Shown: positions 25,999 through 35,554 of the stretch, in pieces | How positions within the stretch are numbered: position 1 is the stretch's first letter | Layout: every line of letters starts with the position of its first letter | NCBI GenBank assembly: GCA_963678215.1 | Contig: OY782758.1 | Location: forward strand, 930,001 to 994,000 | Length of the DNA stretch: 64,000 bases | From: Thiobius zoothamnicola | Lineage (GTDB): Bacteria; Pseudomonadota; Gammaproteobacteria; Chromatiales; Chromatiaceae | Reading direction: 5' to 3' | Made by a program: the position numbers and the translations under genes | The notes under the pieces: generated by a model | Seen by the model: the letters and a program-made list of their open reading frames with translations, nothing else | The model's database searches: none | Told to the model about the DNA's origin: nothing

Positions 25999-27450
25999 TT
26001 AGTCTCGTGGAAGGACATGTTCGCCCACACGAATAATTTTCATCACATTAGTGCCACCCGCCACACCGGTCAGATCACCTTTGGTGATAATCACTAGGTC
26101 ACCATCACGCACAGCACCACGGCGCAGCAGTTCATCAATCACTTCCGCATTAATTTGCTGCGTGTCAACGCCGGATTCAATGTCAAAACTGACCGGGTAA
26201 ACCCCTCGGAACAGCGTGACCCGCCGACGGGTGGCAACTGAAGGGGTTAACGCATAGATCGGAATGCCGGATGAGATACGCGACATCCATTGGGTGGTGG
26301 AGCCGGATTCCGTCAATGATGCGATTGCCGTGGCACCCAGGTGGTTGGCCGTATACATAGAGGCCATGGCGATGGATTCATCAATACGTCCGAATACCGT
26401 GTGTAAACGGTGGTCAGAACGTCGCGTCTGGCGTTGTTTCTCCGCCTCCAGGCAGACTCGATCCATGGCTTCAACCGCCTTGACCGGGTGTTTTCCAGCG
26501 GCGGATTCGGCTGATAGCATCACCGCATCTGTTCCGTCAATCACCGCATTCGCCACATCAAAGACTTCGGCGCGGGTTGGAATCGGATTATGAATCATGG
26601 ACTCCATCATTTGCGTCGCCGTAATCACTACGCGGTTCATTTGACGGGTGGTACGAATGAGGTGTTTTTGTACAGCAGGCAGCTCAGCATCACCGATTTC
26701 AACACCCAGATCGCCTCGCGCTACCATGATGACATCGGAAGCTTCAATGATGTCTTCAATGCTGTCCAGCGCTTCGGCACGCTCAATTTTGGCGACAATG
26801 CCACCATTACCGCCAGCTTCACGCAATAAGTCGCGCGCCAATTTGACATCTTCCGCATTACGCACAAAAGAAACCGCCATATAATCCGCTTCAATACGCG
26901 CGGCGAATGCAATGTCCTGTTTATCCTTTTCCGTGAGTGCCGGAGCGGATAATCCACCACCCAGTTTGTTAATACCTTTTTTATCTGACAGGGTTCCGCC
27001 GACTTTCACTTTACAGCGGACTTCCGTGCCTTCCACTTCTTCGACCCATAGCACCAGCAGTCCATCATTCAGCAATAATGTATCGCCTCGGGAGACTTCT
27101 TCATGCAACGTCGCATAGGTCACGCCGACGCGTTCCTGATTGCCAGCCGTGACATCAAATCCAGTGTCCAAGATAAACCGGTCATCTGAAGCCAGTTCAA
27201 TCGGCCCGTCAGCAAAACCGCCAATCCGAATTTTAGGCCCTTGCAAATCCACCAACACGCCGACCTGACGACCACTGGCGCGCGCACGATTACGCACCCA
27301 CTCAGCGCGACGTTCATGATCCACATAGTCGCCATGCGACATATTCAGGCGCACAACATCCACGCCTGCGGCGATAACCTGGTCGAGGATCTTTGGGTCA
27401 TCCGTTGCTGGCCCCAAAGTTGCTACGATCTTCGTTCTTCTCAACATCAT
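25999..27450 (-). CDS. pyk: Pyruvate kinase
   Basis: Converts phosphoenolpyruvate and ADP to pyruvate and ATP. I start it at 27450, where a double methionine precedes LRRTKIVATLGPA, the universal N-terminus of the family; the longer frame to 27546 adds 32 non-homologous residues and crosses the hairpin after pgk. The protein is about 483 residues. The active-site signature MVARGDLGVEIG, the effector-type domain C and the conserved MMESMIHNPIPTRAEV are present. Confidence 0.96.
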   Translation of the reverse strand: MMLRRTKIVATLGPATDDPKILDQVIAAGVDVVRLNMSHGDYVDHERRAEWVRNRARASGRQVGVLVDLQGPKIRIGGFADGPIELASDDRFILDTGFDVTAGNQERVGVTYATLHEEVSRGDTLLLNDGLLVLWVEEVEGTEVRCKVKVGGTLSDKKGINKLGGGLSAPALTEKDKQDIAFAARIEADYMAVSFVRNAEDVKLARDLLREAGGNGGIVAKIERAEALDSIEDIIEASDVIMVARGDLGVEIGDAELPAVQKHLIRTTRQMNRVVITATQMMESMIHNPIPTRAEVFDVANAVIDGTDAVMLSAESAAGKHPVKAVEAMDRVCLEAEKQRQTRRSDHRLHTVFGRIDESIAMASMYTANHLGATAIASLTESGSTTQWMSRISSGIPIYALTPSVATRRRVTLFRGVYPVSFDIESGVDTQQINAEVIDELLRRGAVRDGDLVIITKGDLTGVAGGTNVMKIIRVGEHVLPRD

Positions 27451-27513
27451 TTTCCAATCAACGTCTGCGCGCTGACTGCCTCCAAGCTGTTCGACGTATT
27501 GATACGCATATGA

Positions 27514-27537
27514 AGAGAGCAGCTTGTGCTGCTCTCT
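27514..27537 (-). terminator. Hairpin between pgk and pyk
   Basis: A perfect 10-bp stem, AGAGAGCAGC with GCTGCTCTCT, and a 4-base loop just after the pgk stop. On the minus strand it is followed by TCATAT, so it may attenuate or process the transcript rather than end it fully. Confidence 0.5.
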
Positions 27538-27542
27538 TTGGA

Positions 27543-28730
27543 TCATTTCTGTTGCTTGGCCGCCTCTTCCAGCATAGCGACGGCGGGTAAGGTTTTGCCT
27601 TCCAAATACTCAAGGAAGGCACCACCTGCCGTCGAAATATAAGAGACTTTATCGTAGATATCGTATTTCTGGATGGCCGCAATGGTGTCGCCACCACCCG
27701 CCAGCGAGAAGCCGTCAGATTCTGCAATCGCCATGGAAACCGTTTTGGTGCCTGCGCCAAATTGATCGAATTCAAATACGCCGACCGGGCCATTCCAAAC
27801 CACGGTACCCGCTTTGGCGATGATATCAGCCAGTGCTTTGGCGGAATCCGGGCCGATATCAAAAATCATGTCATCCTCAGCAACATCGCCCGCCGCTTTC
27901 AAAGTGGCTTCGGCTGTTTCGCTGAAGGCTTTGCCGCAAACGACATCTGTGGCGATTGGAATGTTGGCACCACGCGCTTTCATCTTTTCGATCAACACTT
28001 TGGCGGTATCCACCAAATCTTTTTCATATAAGGATTTGCCAACAGGATGGCCGGTAGCAGCAAGGAAAGTGTTCGCAATACCGCCGCCCACGACTAATTG
28101 ATCCACTTTCTCAGACAAAGCTTCCAACACGGTCAATTTAGTCGAAACTTTGGAACCACCGACAATAGCAACCATCGGACGCGCAGGTTTGGCTAAAGCT
28201 TTCGCCAAGTTATCCAACTCATCGGATAACAGCAAGCCAGCGCACGCGACTGGCGCGAACTTACCCGCACCATGGGTGGACGCTTGCGCGCGGTGCGCAG
28301 TGCCAAATGCGTCCATCACAAAAACGTCGCATAAAGCCGCATATTTTTTCGCCAAGTCTTCGTTATCTTTCTTTTCGCCAATATTGAAGCGCACGTTTTC
28401 GAACAACACGATTTCGCCGTCGGCGATTTCCGGCTTATTGTCCAGATAATCTTTGATCAGGCGTACGTCTTTGCCCAGTTTCTTGGACATATCCGCAGCA
28501 ATTGGCGACATGGAATTCTCAGCATCCATCACGCCTTCTTCAGGGCGGCCACGGTGCGACATCACCATCACTTTGGCACCTGCTTTGGCGCAATACTCCA
28601 TGGTGGGCATGGAGGCGGTAATACGCGCGTCAGAAGTGACTTCGCCATCTTTTACCGGCACGTTCAGATCAGCGCGGATTAAAACGCGCTTACCGGCAAG
28701 ATCAAGATCGGTCAATTTAATGAAAGCCAT
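27543..28730 (-). CDS. pgk: Phosphoglycerate kinase
   Basis: Monomeric kinase linking 1,3-bisphosphoglycerate and 3-phosphoglycerate in glycolysis and the Calvin cycle. The start at 28730 has AGGGAG six bases upstream, so the in-frame codon at 28748 is rejected. The 395-residue protein has the substrate-binding KRVLIRADLNVPV and SHRGRPEEGV motifs, MDAFGTAHRAQAST, the hinge-region FVAIVGGSKVSTKL-like motif and the nucleotide-binding GGGDTIAAI near the C-terminus. Confidence 0.98.
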   Translation of the reverse strand: MAFIKLTDLDLAGKRVLIRADLNVPVKDGEVTSDARITASMPTMEYCAKAGAKVMVMSHRGRPEEGVMDAENSMSPIAADMSKKLGKDVRLIKDYLDNKPEIADGEIVLFENVRFNIGEKKDNEDLAKKYAALCDVFVMDAFGTAHRAQASTHGAGKFAPVACAGLLLSDELDNLAKALAKPARPMVAIVGGSKVSTKLTVLEALSEKVDQLVVGGGIANTFLAATGHPVGKSLYEKDLVDTAKVLIEKMKARGANIPIATDVVCGKAFSETAEATLKAAGDVAEDDMIFDIGPDSAKALADIIAKAGTVVWNGPVGVFEFDQFGAGTKTVSMAIAESDGFSLAGGGDTIAAIQKYDIYDKVSYISTAGGAFLEYLEGKTLPAVAMLEEAAKQQK

Positions 28731-28895
28731 GTGGGAACTCCCTTGCAATCTGCTTTAAAAGTATTCAGGTCAAAGTTGGCTTTGAACTGAACACTCTTGG
28801 TGATATTCAAAGAACGAGGAAATGCAATGAGATGCTGAGCGTAACGGTAGGCAATCTCATTCTCTGGATTTTTGTGTTGGAATCTGGTTCTACCA

Positions 28896-28926
28896 CCGGA
28901 ATCCATCTGTATTAGATGGATTCCGG
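28896..28926 (-). terminator. Perfect 13-bp hairpin between gap and pgk
   Basis: CCGGAATCCATCT (28896-28908) and AGATGGATTCCGG (28914-28926) pair without mismatch around a 5-base loop, 42 bases after the gap stop. No T-run follows on the minus strand, so it is probably an RNA-processing or stabilising stem. Confidence 0.5.
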
Positions 28927-28967
28927 CGGAAACGCAAAATGCGCGATGCCTGACTTAATCTTGAAGA

Positions 28968-29972
28968 TTAATCAGCAACCACTTTGGCAAAACGCAGCAT
29001 ATTGCAGGTATAACCGTACTCATTGTCATACCAGCTGACGACTTTGACGAAAGTGCTATCCAGCGCGATGCCGGCTTCGGCATCGAAAATGGAAGAAGAA
29101 GTGCAGCCACGGAAATCGGTGGATACCACTTTTTCATCGGTGTAGCTCAATGTCTCGCCGATACCGGCAGCTTCTGAAGCGGCTTTCATTTCCGCGCAGA
29201 TTTCTTCATAGCTGGCGCCTTTTTCCAACTCAACAGTCAGGTCAACAACAGACACGTCAGAAGTCGGCACCCGGAAAGCCATGCCTGTCAACTTGCCATT
29301 CAGCTCTGGCAGCACCTTGCCAACCGCTTTGGCCGCACCTGTGGAAGAAGGAATAATATTTTCCAGAATGCCACGACCGCCGCGCCAGTCTTTCATTGAA
29401 GGACCATCGACGGTTTTCTGGGTCGCAGTCGCTGCGTGAACGGTAGACATCAAACCCCGCTTGATGCCAAATTTGTCATTCAGCACTTTGGCGACTGGCG
29501 CCAGGCAGTTGGTGGTGCAAGAAGCCGCAGAAACAATTTTCTGACCCGCATAAGTCTCATGATTGACGCCATAGACGAACATTGGCGTGCTGTCTTTGGA
29601 AGGCGCAGACATCACCACTTTCGGTGCACCCGCATCAATGTGCTTTTGCGCGGTTTCTTCGGTCAGGAAGAAGCCTGTGCATTCCAGCACCAAGTCAACA
29701 CCGATATCTCCCCAGGCCAGGTTAGCCGGGTCGCGTTCAGCCGTCAGGCGAATGGTTTTGCCATTCACAACCATATTGCCACCGTCAACGCCGATTTCAC
29801 CTTTGAAGTTGCCGTGTACGGAATCGTATTTCAGCATGTACGCCAGATATTCCGGATCCAGCAGATCGTTGATGCCAACGACTTCAATATCTTCTGCGAA
29901 ATCCTGGGCGATCGCGCGGAAAGCCATACGACCAATACGGCCAAAACCGTTAATACCGACTTTAATTGTCAT
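28968..29972 (-). CDS. gap: Glyceraldehyde-3-phosphate dehydrogenase, type I
   Basis: NAD(P)-dependent tetrameric enzyme of glycolysis and the Calvin cycle. The 334-residue protein has the Rossmann start IKVGINGFGRIGR, the catalytic SAASCTTNCLAPVAK (Cys about 154) and the downstream histidine region VHAATATQKTVDG. C-terminal WYDNEYGY is also present. An AAAGGAG ribosome site precedes ATG 29972. The coenzyme preference cannot be decided reliably by eye. Confidence 0.97.
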   Translation of the reverse strand: MTIKVGINGFGRIGRMAFRAIAQDFAEDIEVVGINDLLDPEYLAYMLKYDSVHGNFKGEIGVDGGNMVVNGKTIRLTAERDPANLAWGDIGVDLVLECTGFFLTEETAQKHIDAGAPKVVMSAPSKDSTPMFVYGVNHETYAGQKIVSAASCTTNCLAPVAKVLNDKFGIKRGLMSTVHAATATQKTVDGPSMKDWRGGRGILENIIPSSTGAAKAVGKVLPELNGKLTGMAFRVPTSDVSVVDLTVELEKGASYEEICAEMKAASEAAGIGETLSYTDEKVVSTDFRGCTSSSIFDAEAGIALDSTFVKVVSWYDNEYGYTCNMLRFAKVVAD

Positions 29973-30076
29973 GTTTAGCTCCTTTACTCAGGTTTTTTTG
30001 AATGTCTTTAATCATAATGTCAAAGCACATCAACGGGGCCTGATGGTTTATCCAACCCCGCTGTTGCGCATCAGGT

Positions 30077-32080
30077 TTATGCGGTCACTTGGTTGATCGC
30101 AGCCGCTACGTTATCAGCCGTGAAACCGAACGCTTTAAACAACTGTCCAGCAGGCGCGGATTCACCAAAACGATCAATCCCGATCACCTTGCCCTGCATG
30201 CCGACATATTTGTACCAGCCATCGGTCACAGCGGCTTCAACGGCGACACGCGCCGTCACAGCGGCTGGCAACACGGATTCTTTATAGTCAGCATCTTGTG
30301 CATCAAACACATCCGTGCTTGGCATGGAGACGACACGAACATTTTTGCCGGATGCCGCCGCGCCCGCCATAGCGATTTCAACCTCAGAGCCGGTGGCGAT
30401 CACTATGCAATCTGGCGTGCCTTCGCTGTCTTTCAGGATGTAACCGCCTTTGGCGATATCAGCAATTTGGCTTGCGGTGCGCTCCATCGGTGCCAGACCC
30501 TGGCGGGTGAAAATCAAGCAGGTCGGGCCATCCTGGCGTTCAACCGCCGCTTTCCAGGCGACGGCGGTTTCCGTACCGTCACACGGACGCCAATTGGACA
30601 TGTTGGGTATCATGCGCAACGTGGGGATTTGCTCAACGGGCTGGTGCGTTGGACCATCTTCCCCCAAACCGATTGAATCATGAGTGTAGACGAAGATTGG
30701 ATTGATCTTCATCAAAGCCGCCATGCGCAGCGCATTGCGCGCATACTCTGAGAACATCAGGAAGGTGGCACCATAAGGGCGTACACCACCATGCAGGGCC
30801 ATGCCATTCATGATGGCTGACATGCCAAACTCACGTACACCGTAAGATAGGTAGTTGCCGGAAAAATCCTGCGGCTTGCCATGGTCGGCGTTGATGTATT
30901 TGGAGGTTTTGTTGAAAGTGTTATTGGAAGGCGTCAAATCAGCCGAGCCGCCAATGAACTCTGGCAACATGGGCGCATAGCCATCCAGTGCGCCTTTGGA
31001 GTGTTGACGGGTCGCTTTTTTCTCGGCTTTATCCGCAACTTGTTGGACGAACGCTGTGGCCTGAGATTCCCAGTCAGCCGGTAATTCACCCGCCATACGA
31101 CGTTTGAACTCGGTCGCCAGTTCAGGGTGAGCTGCTGCATAAGCATCAAATTTCGTATTCCAATCAGCTTCCGCTGCGGCGCCTTTTTGTTTGGCATCCC
31201 AACCTGCACGGATTTCATCGGGAATGACGAAAGGCGCATGTTGCCAATCCAGGTTGTCGCGGGTCGCCGCCACTTCGTCTTCGCCCAATGCGGCACCATG
31301 TACATCATGTCCGCCCTGCTTGTTCGGCGCGCCCCATCCGATGATGGTCTTGCAACAGATCAAAGCAGGTTTGCCGGTTTCCGCCTTAGCTTGTTGGATA
31401 GCGGCTTCAATGGCGGCGGCATCATGTCCATCCACATCACGAATCACTTGCCAGCCATAAGCTTCAAAGCGAGCCGGGGTGTCGTCGGTAAACCAGCCTT
31501 CAGTATCACCGTCGATAGAGATTTTGTTGTCATCCCAGAAAGCCACCAATTTACCTAAACCTAAAGTACCAGCCAAAGCGCAGGTTTCATGCGAAACGCC
31601 TTCCATCATGCAACCATCGCCCATGAAGACCCAGGTATGGTGGTCAACGATTGAATAACCTTCACGGTTGAATTGGGCGGCCAGCACTTTTTCAGCAATT
31701 GCCATGCCGACGGCATTGGAAATACCCTGGCCGAGTGGGCCTGTGGTGGTTTCCACGCCGGGCGCATAGCCATATTCCGGATGTCCTGGTGTTTTGGAGT
31801 GCAACTGACGAAAGTTTTCCAGCTCAGACATGGGTAAGTCATAGCCCGTTAAATGCAGCAACGCATAAATCAGCATGGAGCCATGACCATTTGATAAGAC
31901 AAAGCGGTCACGGTCAGCCCAGTCTGGATTGGCTGGGTTATGCGTCATATGGTCGTTCCACAAGACCTCAGCAATATCGGCCATGCCCATCGGGGCGCCA
32001 GGGTGCCCCGAGTTGGCTTTCTGCACTGCATCCATGCTCAAAGCACGGATGGCATTTGCAAGTTCTCTACGTGAGGACAT
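30077..32080 (-). CDS. tkt: Transketolase
   Basis: Thiamine-diphosphate enzyme of the pentose phosphate and Calvin cycles that moves two-carbon units between sugar phosphates. The 667-residue protein contains the family motifs SGHPGAPMGMADIAEVLW, the ThDP/Mg site GDGCMMEGVSHE, the catalytic THDSIGLGEDGPTHQPVEQ and the C-terminal GIDRFGESAPAGQLF. An AGGAGAG ribosome site precedes ATG 32080. It heads the carbon-metabolism run of this strand. Confidence 0.98.
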   Translation of the reverse strand: MSSRRELANAIRALSMDAVQKANSGHPGAPMGMADIAEVLWNDHMTHNPANPDWADRDRFVLSNGHGSMLIYALLHLTGYDLPMSELENFRQLHSKTPGHPEYGYAPGVETTTGPLGQGISNAVGMAIAEKVLAAQFNREGYSIVDHHTWVFMGDGCMMEGVSHETCALAGTLGLGKLVAFWDDNKISIDGDTEGWFTDDTPARFEAYGWQVIRDVDGHDAAAIEAAIQQAKAETGKPALICCKTIIGWGAPNKQGGHDVHGAALGEDEVAATRDNLDWQHAPFVIPDEIRAGWDAKQKGAAAEADWNTKFDAYAAAHPELATEFKRRMAGELPADWESQATAFVQQVADKAEKKATRQHSKGALDGYAPMLPEFIGGSADLTPSNNTFNKTSKYINADHGKPQDFSGNYLSYGVREFGMSAIMNGMALHGGVRPYGATFLMFSEYARNALRMAALMKINPIFVYTHDSIGLGEDGPTHQPVEQIPTLRMIPNMSNWRPCDGTETAVAWKAAVERQDGPTCLIFTRQGLAPMERTASQIADIAKGGYILKDSEGTPDCIVIATGSEVEIAMAGAAASGKNVRVVSMPSTDVFDAQDADYKESVLPAAVTARVAVEAAVTDGWYKYVGMQGKVIGIDRFGESAPAGQLFKAFGFTADNVAAAINQVTA

Positions 32081-32395
32081 CAGTCTCTCCTGTCAAAGCG
32101 AAAAAATTCTGGCTGATTGAGCATGCGCTAGCTTTTGATTGGCAAAGCCGCGAGCATCAGGTATTAAAGAATTGAATGACATGGCAAACTTCTGTTTGCG
32201 CCAGTCAGTAAGGCGTAAAGGTGCGCTATTCTCACCTAGTGGGCTGAAACGGGCAAGGCGATTCTGTTTGAATATTCCAATAGACCCATAAATTAAGCGT
32301 CATCAGCGGGTTTTTCGTCAAAATAGGGGAACGTCTTGATACGAAAAATCGCCGTTGATATTTTCCCGGATCAGTCCGTGCATCAAGAGCCTGTT
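32081..32395 (-). other. Intergenic region upstream of tkt
   Basis: A 315-base gap between the thioredoxin-like gene and tkt, both read leftward. It must carry the tkt promoter. On the minus strand TTGCCC and AGAATA lie 18 bases apart but are poor matches, so I do not call them. No conserved small ORF or RNA was recognised. Confidence 0.5.
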
Positions 32396-32956
32396 TCAGG
32401 CAGCATTACGCCATTTAATTGAACACCCCATGCTGGCGATTTGCTCAGATGGGCCTTGCTGTGTTTCGGCAACCTGTTTCATGGCCTCAAACAAATCGCG
32501 GCGCACATCCCCTGATGCCGTCTCTTTACGACTGGCATCCAAACGGCCACGATATTGCAACTCGCCAGCGGCATTGTAGCCAAAGAAATCGGGCGTACAG
32601 ACTGCACCGTAGGACTTGGCGATCTCCTGGGTTTCGTCCAGCAAATACGGGAAACCAAATTGCTTGGCTTGGGCCAGAGTTTGCATGTTTTCAAATGAGT
32701 CGTCTGGATAACTGGAGACATCATTTGACATAATAGCGACGCTGTTGATGCCTAATGGCTTCAACTCATCCGTATCGCGTACAATGCGCTCGATAATCGC
32801 CTGCACATAAGGACAGTGATTGCAGATGAACATGACCAGTAAACCACGCTCCCCCATACACGCATCCTTAGCCCAAGAACGGCCATCCACACCGGGCAGG
32901 GAAAAATCAACAATCGACCGACCAAAATCACAAACAGGGGGTTGTAGAGAAACCAT
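32396..32956 (-). CDS. Thioredoxin-fold peroxiredoxin-like protein
   Basis: A 186-residue cytoplasmic thioredoxin-fold protein of the AhpC/TSA-redoxin group. It opens with a redoxin-like SLPGVDGRSWAKDA. The active-site region is VMFICNHCPYVQAIIER, where CNHC is the CXXC pair (about residues 44-47). It continues with SNDVSSYPDDSFENM and AVCTPDFFGYN, which are typical of a broad family of uncharacterised thioredoxin-like proteins. No signal peptide is visible. Substrate unknown. Confidence 0.82.
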   Translation of the reverse strand: MVSLQPPVCDFGRSIVDFSLPGVDGRSWAKDACMGERGLLVMFICNHCPYVQAIIERIVRDTDELKPLGINSVAIMSNDVSSYPDDSFENMQTLAQAKQFGFPYLLDETQEIAKSYGAVCTPDFFGYNAAGELQYRGRLDASRKETASGDVRRDLFEAMKQVAETQQGPSEQIASMGCSIKWRNAA

Positions 32957-33095
32957 AAGTTATATCCTAATAAGGTTATACAAACTGAAAACCGGTCGCA
33001 TTCTTTCAAATCCTCACTTTCACCTCAAGCGGGTAAATGGCAGATACTGACTGCACTACACTTACCCATTGTTTTTCCACAAGGAGTTATTTTCC

Positions 33096-34262
33096 ATGGC
33101 GAATGAATATATTTTCACTTCCGAGTCGGTATCCGAAGGTCACCCGGATAAAATGTCAGACCAAGTGTCTGATGCCGTTCTGGATGCTATTCTGATGGAG
33201 GATCCGCAAGCGCGTGTCGCGTGTGAAACCGTGTTCAAAACCGGTTTGTGCATGCTGGCAGGTGAAATCAACACCACTGCCAAGCCGGATTACGAACAGA
33301 TCATGCGCAAAACCATTTGCGATATTGGCTATGATCATTCAGATAAAGGTTTTGACGGCGAAACCTGCGCCGCCATTGTGGCACTCGGAGTGCAGTCGCC
33401 CGATATTCATCAAGGCGTTGATCGTTCGCGTCCTGAAGATCAGGGTGCCGGCGACCAGGGCATCATGTTTGGCTACGCGACCAATGAAACCGATGTCTTA
33501 ATGCCTGCCGCTATCCAATATGCCCACCGTTTGGTTGAGCGTCAGTCAACCGTACGTAAAAATGGCGTTTTGCCGCTTTTACGTCCAGATGCCAAATCTC
33601 AGGTCAGCTTGCATTATGTTGACGGCAAACCGGTTTCTATTGATGCTGTCGTGCTATCCACTCAGCATGCAGAGGATTTTGCCGACAAAACTCTGCGCGA
33701 AGCGGTGATGGAAGAAATCATCAAACCGATCCTTGAACCGACCGGTTTACTGACCGCCGACACGCAATACCACATCAACCCAACCGGCAATTTCGTGATC
33801 GGCGGTCCTATGGGCGACGCCGGGCTGACTGGGCGTAAGATTATTGTCGATACTTATGGCGGCGCGGCACGACACGGCGGCGGCGCATTTTCTGGCAAGG
33901 ATCCTTCCAAAGTTGATCGTTCAGCCGCTTACGCAGGCCGTTATGTGGCTAAAAATATTGTGGCCGCCGGATTGGCGGAGCGTTGTGAGATTCAAGTCTC
34001 TTATGCCATTGGCGTGGCCGAACCGACTTCCATCATGGTGGATACGTTCGGTACCGGCAAAGTGGCTGATGAACGTATTACCCAGTTGGTGCGGGAGCAT
34101 TTCGATTTGCGTCCATACGGTATTTTGAAGATGCTGGATTTGTTGAATGCAGAAAAAATCAAATACCGTAAAACAGCTGCTTATGGCCATTTTGGCCGCG
34201 AACAGGAAGGATTTACCTGGGAACAAACGGATAAAGCGGAAGCTTTGAAGGCTGATATCTAA
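33096..34262 (+). CDS. metK: S-adenosylmethionine synthetase
   Basis: Makes S-adenosylmethionine from methionine and ATP. Start at 33096 is supported by AAGGAG ten bases upstream; the in-frame codon at 33069 precedes that site. The 388-residue protein has SEGHPDKMSDQVSDAVLD, the ATP-binding hexapeptide region GAGDQGIMFGYA (about residues 115-126), KDPSKVDRSAAYAGRY and GGGAFSGKDP. No SAM or SAH riboswitch was recognised upstream. A strong terminator follows. Confidence 0.98.
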   Translation: MANEYIFTSESVSEGHPDKMSDQVSDAVLDAILMEDPQARVACETVFKTGLCMLAGEINTTAKPDYEQIMRKTICDIGYDHSDKGFDGETCAAIVALGVQSPDIHQGVDRSRPEDQGAGDQGIMFGYATNETDVLMPAAIQYAHRLVERQSTVRKNGVLPLLRPDAKSQVSLHYVDGKPVSIDAVVLSTQHAEDFADKTLREAVMEEIIKPILEPTGLLTADTQYHINPTGNFVIGGPMGDAGLTGRKIIVDTYGGAARHGGGAFSGKDPSKVDRSAAYAGRYVAKNIVAAGLAERCEIQVSYAIGVAEPTSIMVDTFGTGKVADERITQLVREHFDLRPYGILKMLDLLNAEKIKYRKTAAYGHFGREQEGFTWEQTDKAEALKADI

Positions 34263-34300
34263 GTCTGAAAATGAGCGGGTTTAACCCGTTCCTAAATAAT

Positions 34301-34329
34301 AGAGGGAGAGCAGTTCTCCCTCTGTTTTT
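34301..34329 (+). terminator. Rho-independent terminator of metK
   Basis: AGAGGGAGA (34301-34309) pairs perfectly with TCTCCCTCT (34315-34323) around a 5-base loop, followed by GTTTTTA. It is 39 bases after the metK stop. Confidence 0.85.
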
Positions 34330-34480
34330 ATGCGATTGCCGTATCCATATTGATCTTCATTCTCATTGTTCAAATTTATTGCCCAATAGATTTAGCCTCC
34401 TCAGTGCGTAAGAATCTGGTAATAAATGCGCAATAGCATCTGCCAACAGGAAAGGATTGATCACTCACAGGAAACCCAAC

Positions 34481-35539
34481 ATGATCGAAGATGTAAAACA
34501 ACTCCGTAAATACGATGTTCAACGGGGTCAAAGTTCCATTTCCGGACTCTCATCCGGGGCTTTCATGACAGTGCAAATGCACATGGCCCATTCGGCAAGC
34601 TTCGTTGGTGCTGGCATCATCGCCGGCGGGCCTTACCGGTGTGCTGACTCTTTCAGAGCAAAGGCGATGAAAAAAGTGGACGCCAATATTCTGAGTTCTC
34701 TTTTCATTTGCATGAGTCCACTGACGCCTGAAACCGCGCCTGATCCGGAAAAATTGGCTCAGCTTGCCATTGCCTCAGCTAAAAACGGTGAAATTGACGC
34801 CATTGAGCATCTTGCTGATGACCGGCTTTATATTTTTACCGGCAGCGAAGATAAAGTCGTATTTTCAACCGTCGTTGAGCGTACCAAACAATTTTATAAA
34901 CAGCTTGGCGTTCAACCCCAAAATATCGTTTATCACCAAAAGGTCGCCGCAGGACACTCCATCATCACGGATAACCCTGAACACTCACCCTTGGAAACCA
35001 ATCAGCCACCTTATATCAATCAAGGTGGTTTCATGCAATCCCACGATATCCTACGCCACATTTATCCTGACTTGAGTCCCCCGGCGAAGACGCTAAGCGG
35101 TCGTATCGTGCGGTTTGATCAGAGAGAATTCTTCAATAACGAAACACGCGCCAGCATGAGCCGCTTCGGATATGCCTATATACCGGATGCAGTGGAGAAA
35201 GGCGAGGCACCAGCGAAAGTACATATCGCGCTGCACGGCTGCAAACAGGGATATAACTATACCCTGTATAAAAATGGGAAAGCGGATACTCAAAATATCC
35301 CCCCCTACGGCAACCGTTATTTTACGACCACAGGCTACAATGAGATCGCCGACGCCAACAACATTATCGTGCTCTACCCACAAGCTGAAGGCACGGATGA
35401 CGGGGTGACACAAAACCCAGACGGTTGTTGGGATTGGTGGGGCTATTCATGCCTAAATCCTAAAGAACCCGATTACTACACCCAAAATGCTATTCAAATT
35501 AAAGCCATTCACGCAATGCTCGAACGCTTGGGCGGATAA
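34481..35539 (+). CDS. Polyhydroxybutyrate depolymerase-like esterase, no signal peptide
   Basis: A 352-residue alpha/beta hydrolase of the PHB depolymerase family (type 2 catalytic-domain architecture). The lipase box is GLSSGAF (about residues 22-28) and HGCKQGY and the CWDWWGY motif near the C-terminus are typical. Candidate Asp and His of the triad lie in the central SEDKVVFS and AAGHSI segments. The start at 34481 has AGGAAA about 8 bases upstream. There is no signal peptide, so it probably acts on intracellular PHB granules, unlike most members of this subgroup, which are secreted. The neighbouring phasin-like gene supports that. Confidence 0.82.
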   Translation: MIEDVKQLRKYDVQRGQSSISGLSSGAFMTVQMHMAHSASFVGAGIIAGGPYRCADSFRAKAMKKVDANILSSLFICMSPLTPETAPDPEKLAQLAIASAKNGEIDAIEHLADDRLYIFTGSEDKVVFSTVVERTKQFYKQLGVQPQNIVYHQKVAAGHSIITDNPEHSPLETNQPPYINQGGFMQSHDILRHIYPDLSPPAKTLSGRIVRFDQREFFNNETRASMSRFGYAYIPDAVEKGEAPAKVHIALHGCKQGYNYTLYKNGKADTQNIPPYGNRYFTTTGYNEIADANNIIVLYPQAEGTDDGVTQNPDGCWDWWGYSCLNPKEPDYYTQNAIQIKAIHAMLERLGG

Positions 35540-35554
35540 TAAGGAAAGTTCACG

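Noticed and set aside
29436..30676. Long open frames antisense to gap and tkt (29436-29978 and 30089-30676)
   Set aside because: Shadows of strongly biased housekeeping genes; no ribosome sites or family motifs.
32957..33095. Possible SAM or SAH riboswitch before metK
   Set aside because: The leader is only about 140 bases, and I could not find the paired stems or conserved cores of known SAM/SAH riboswitches.
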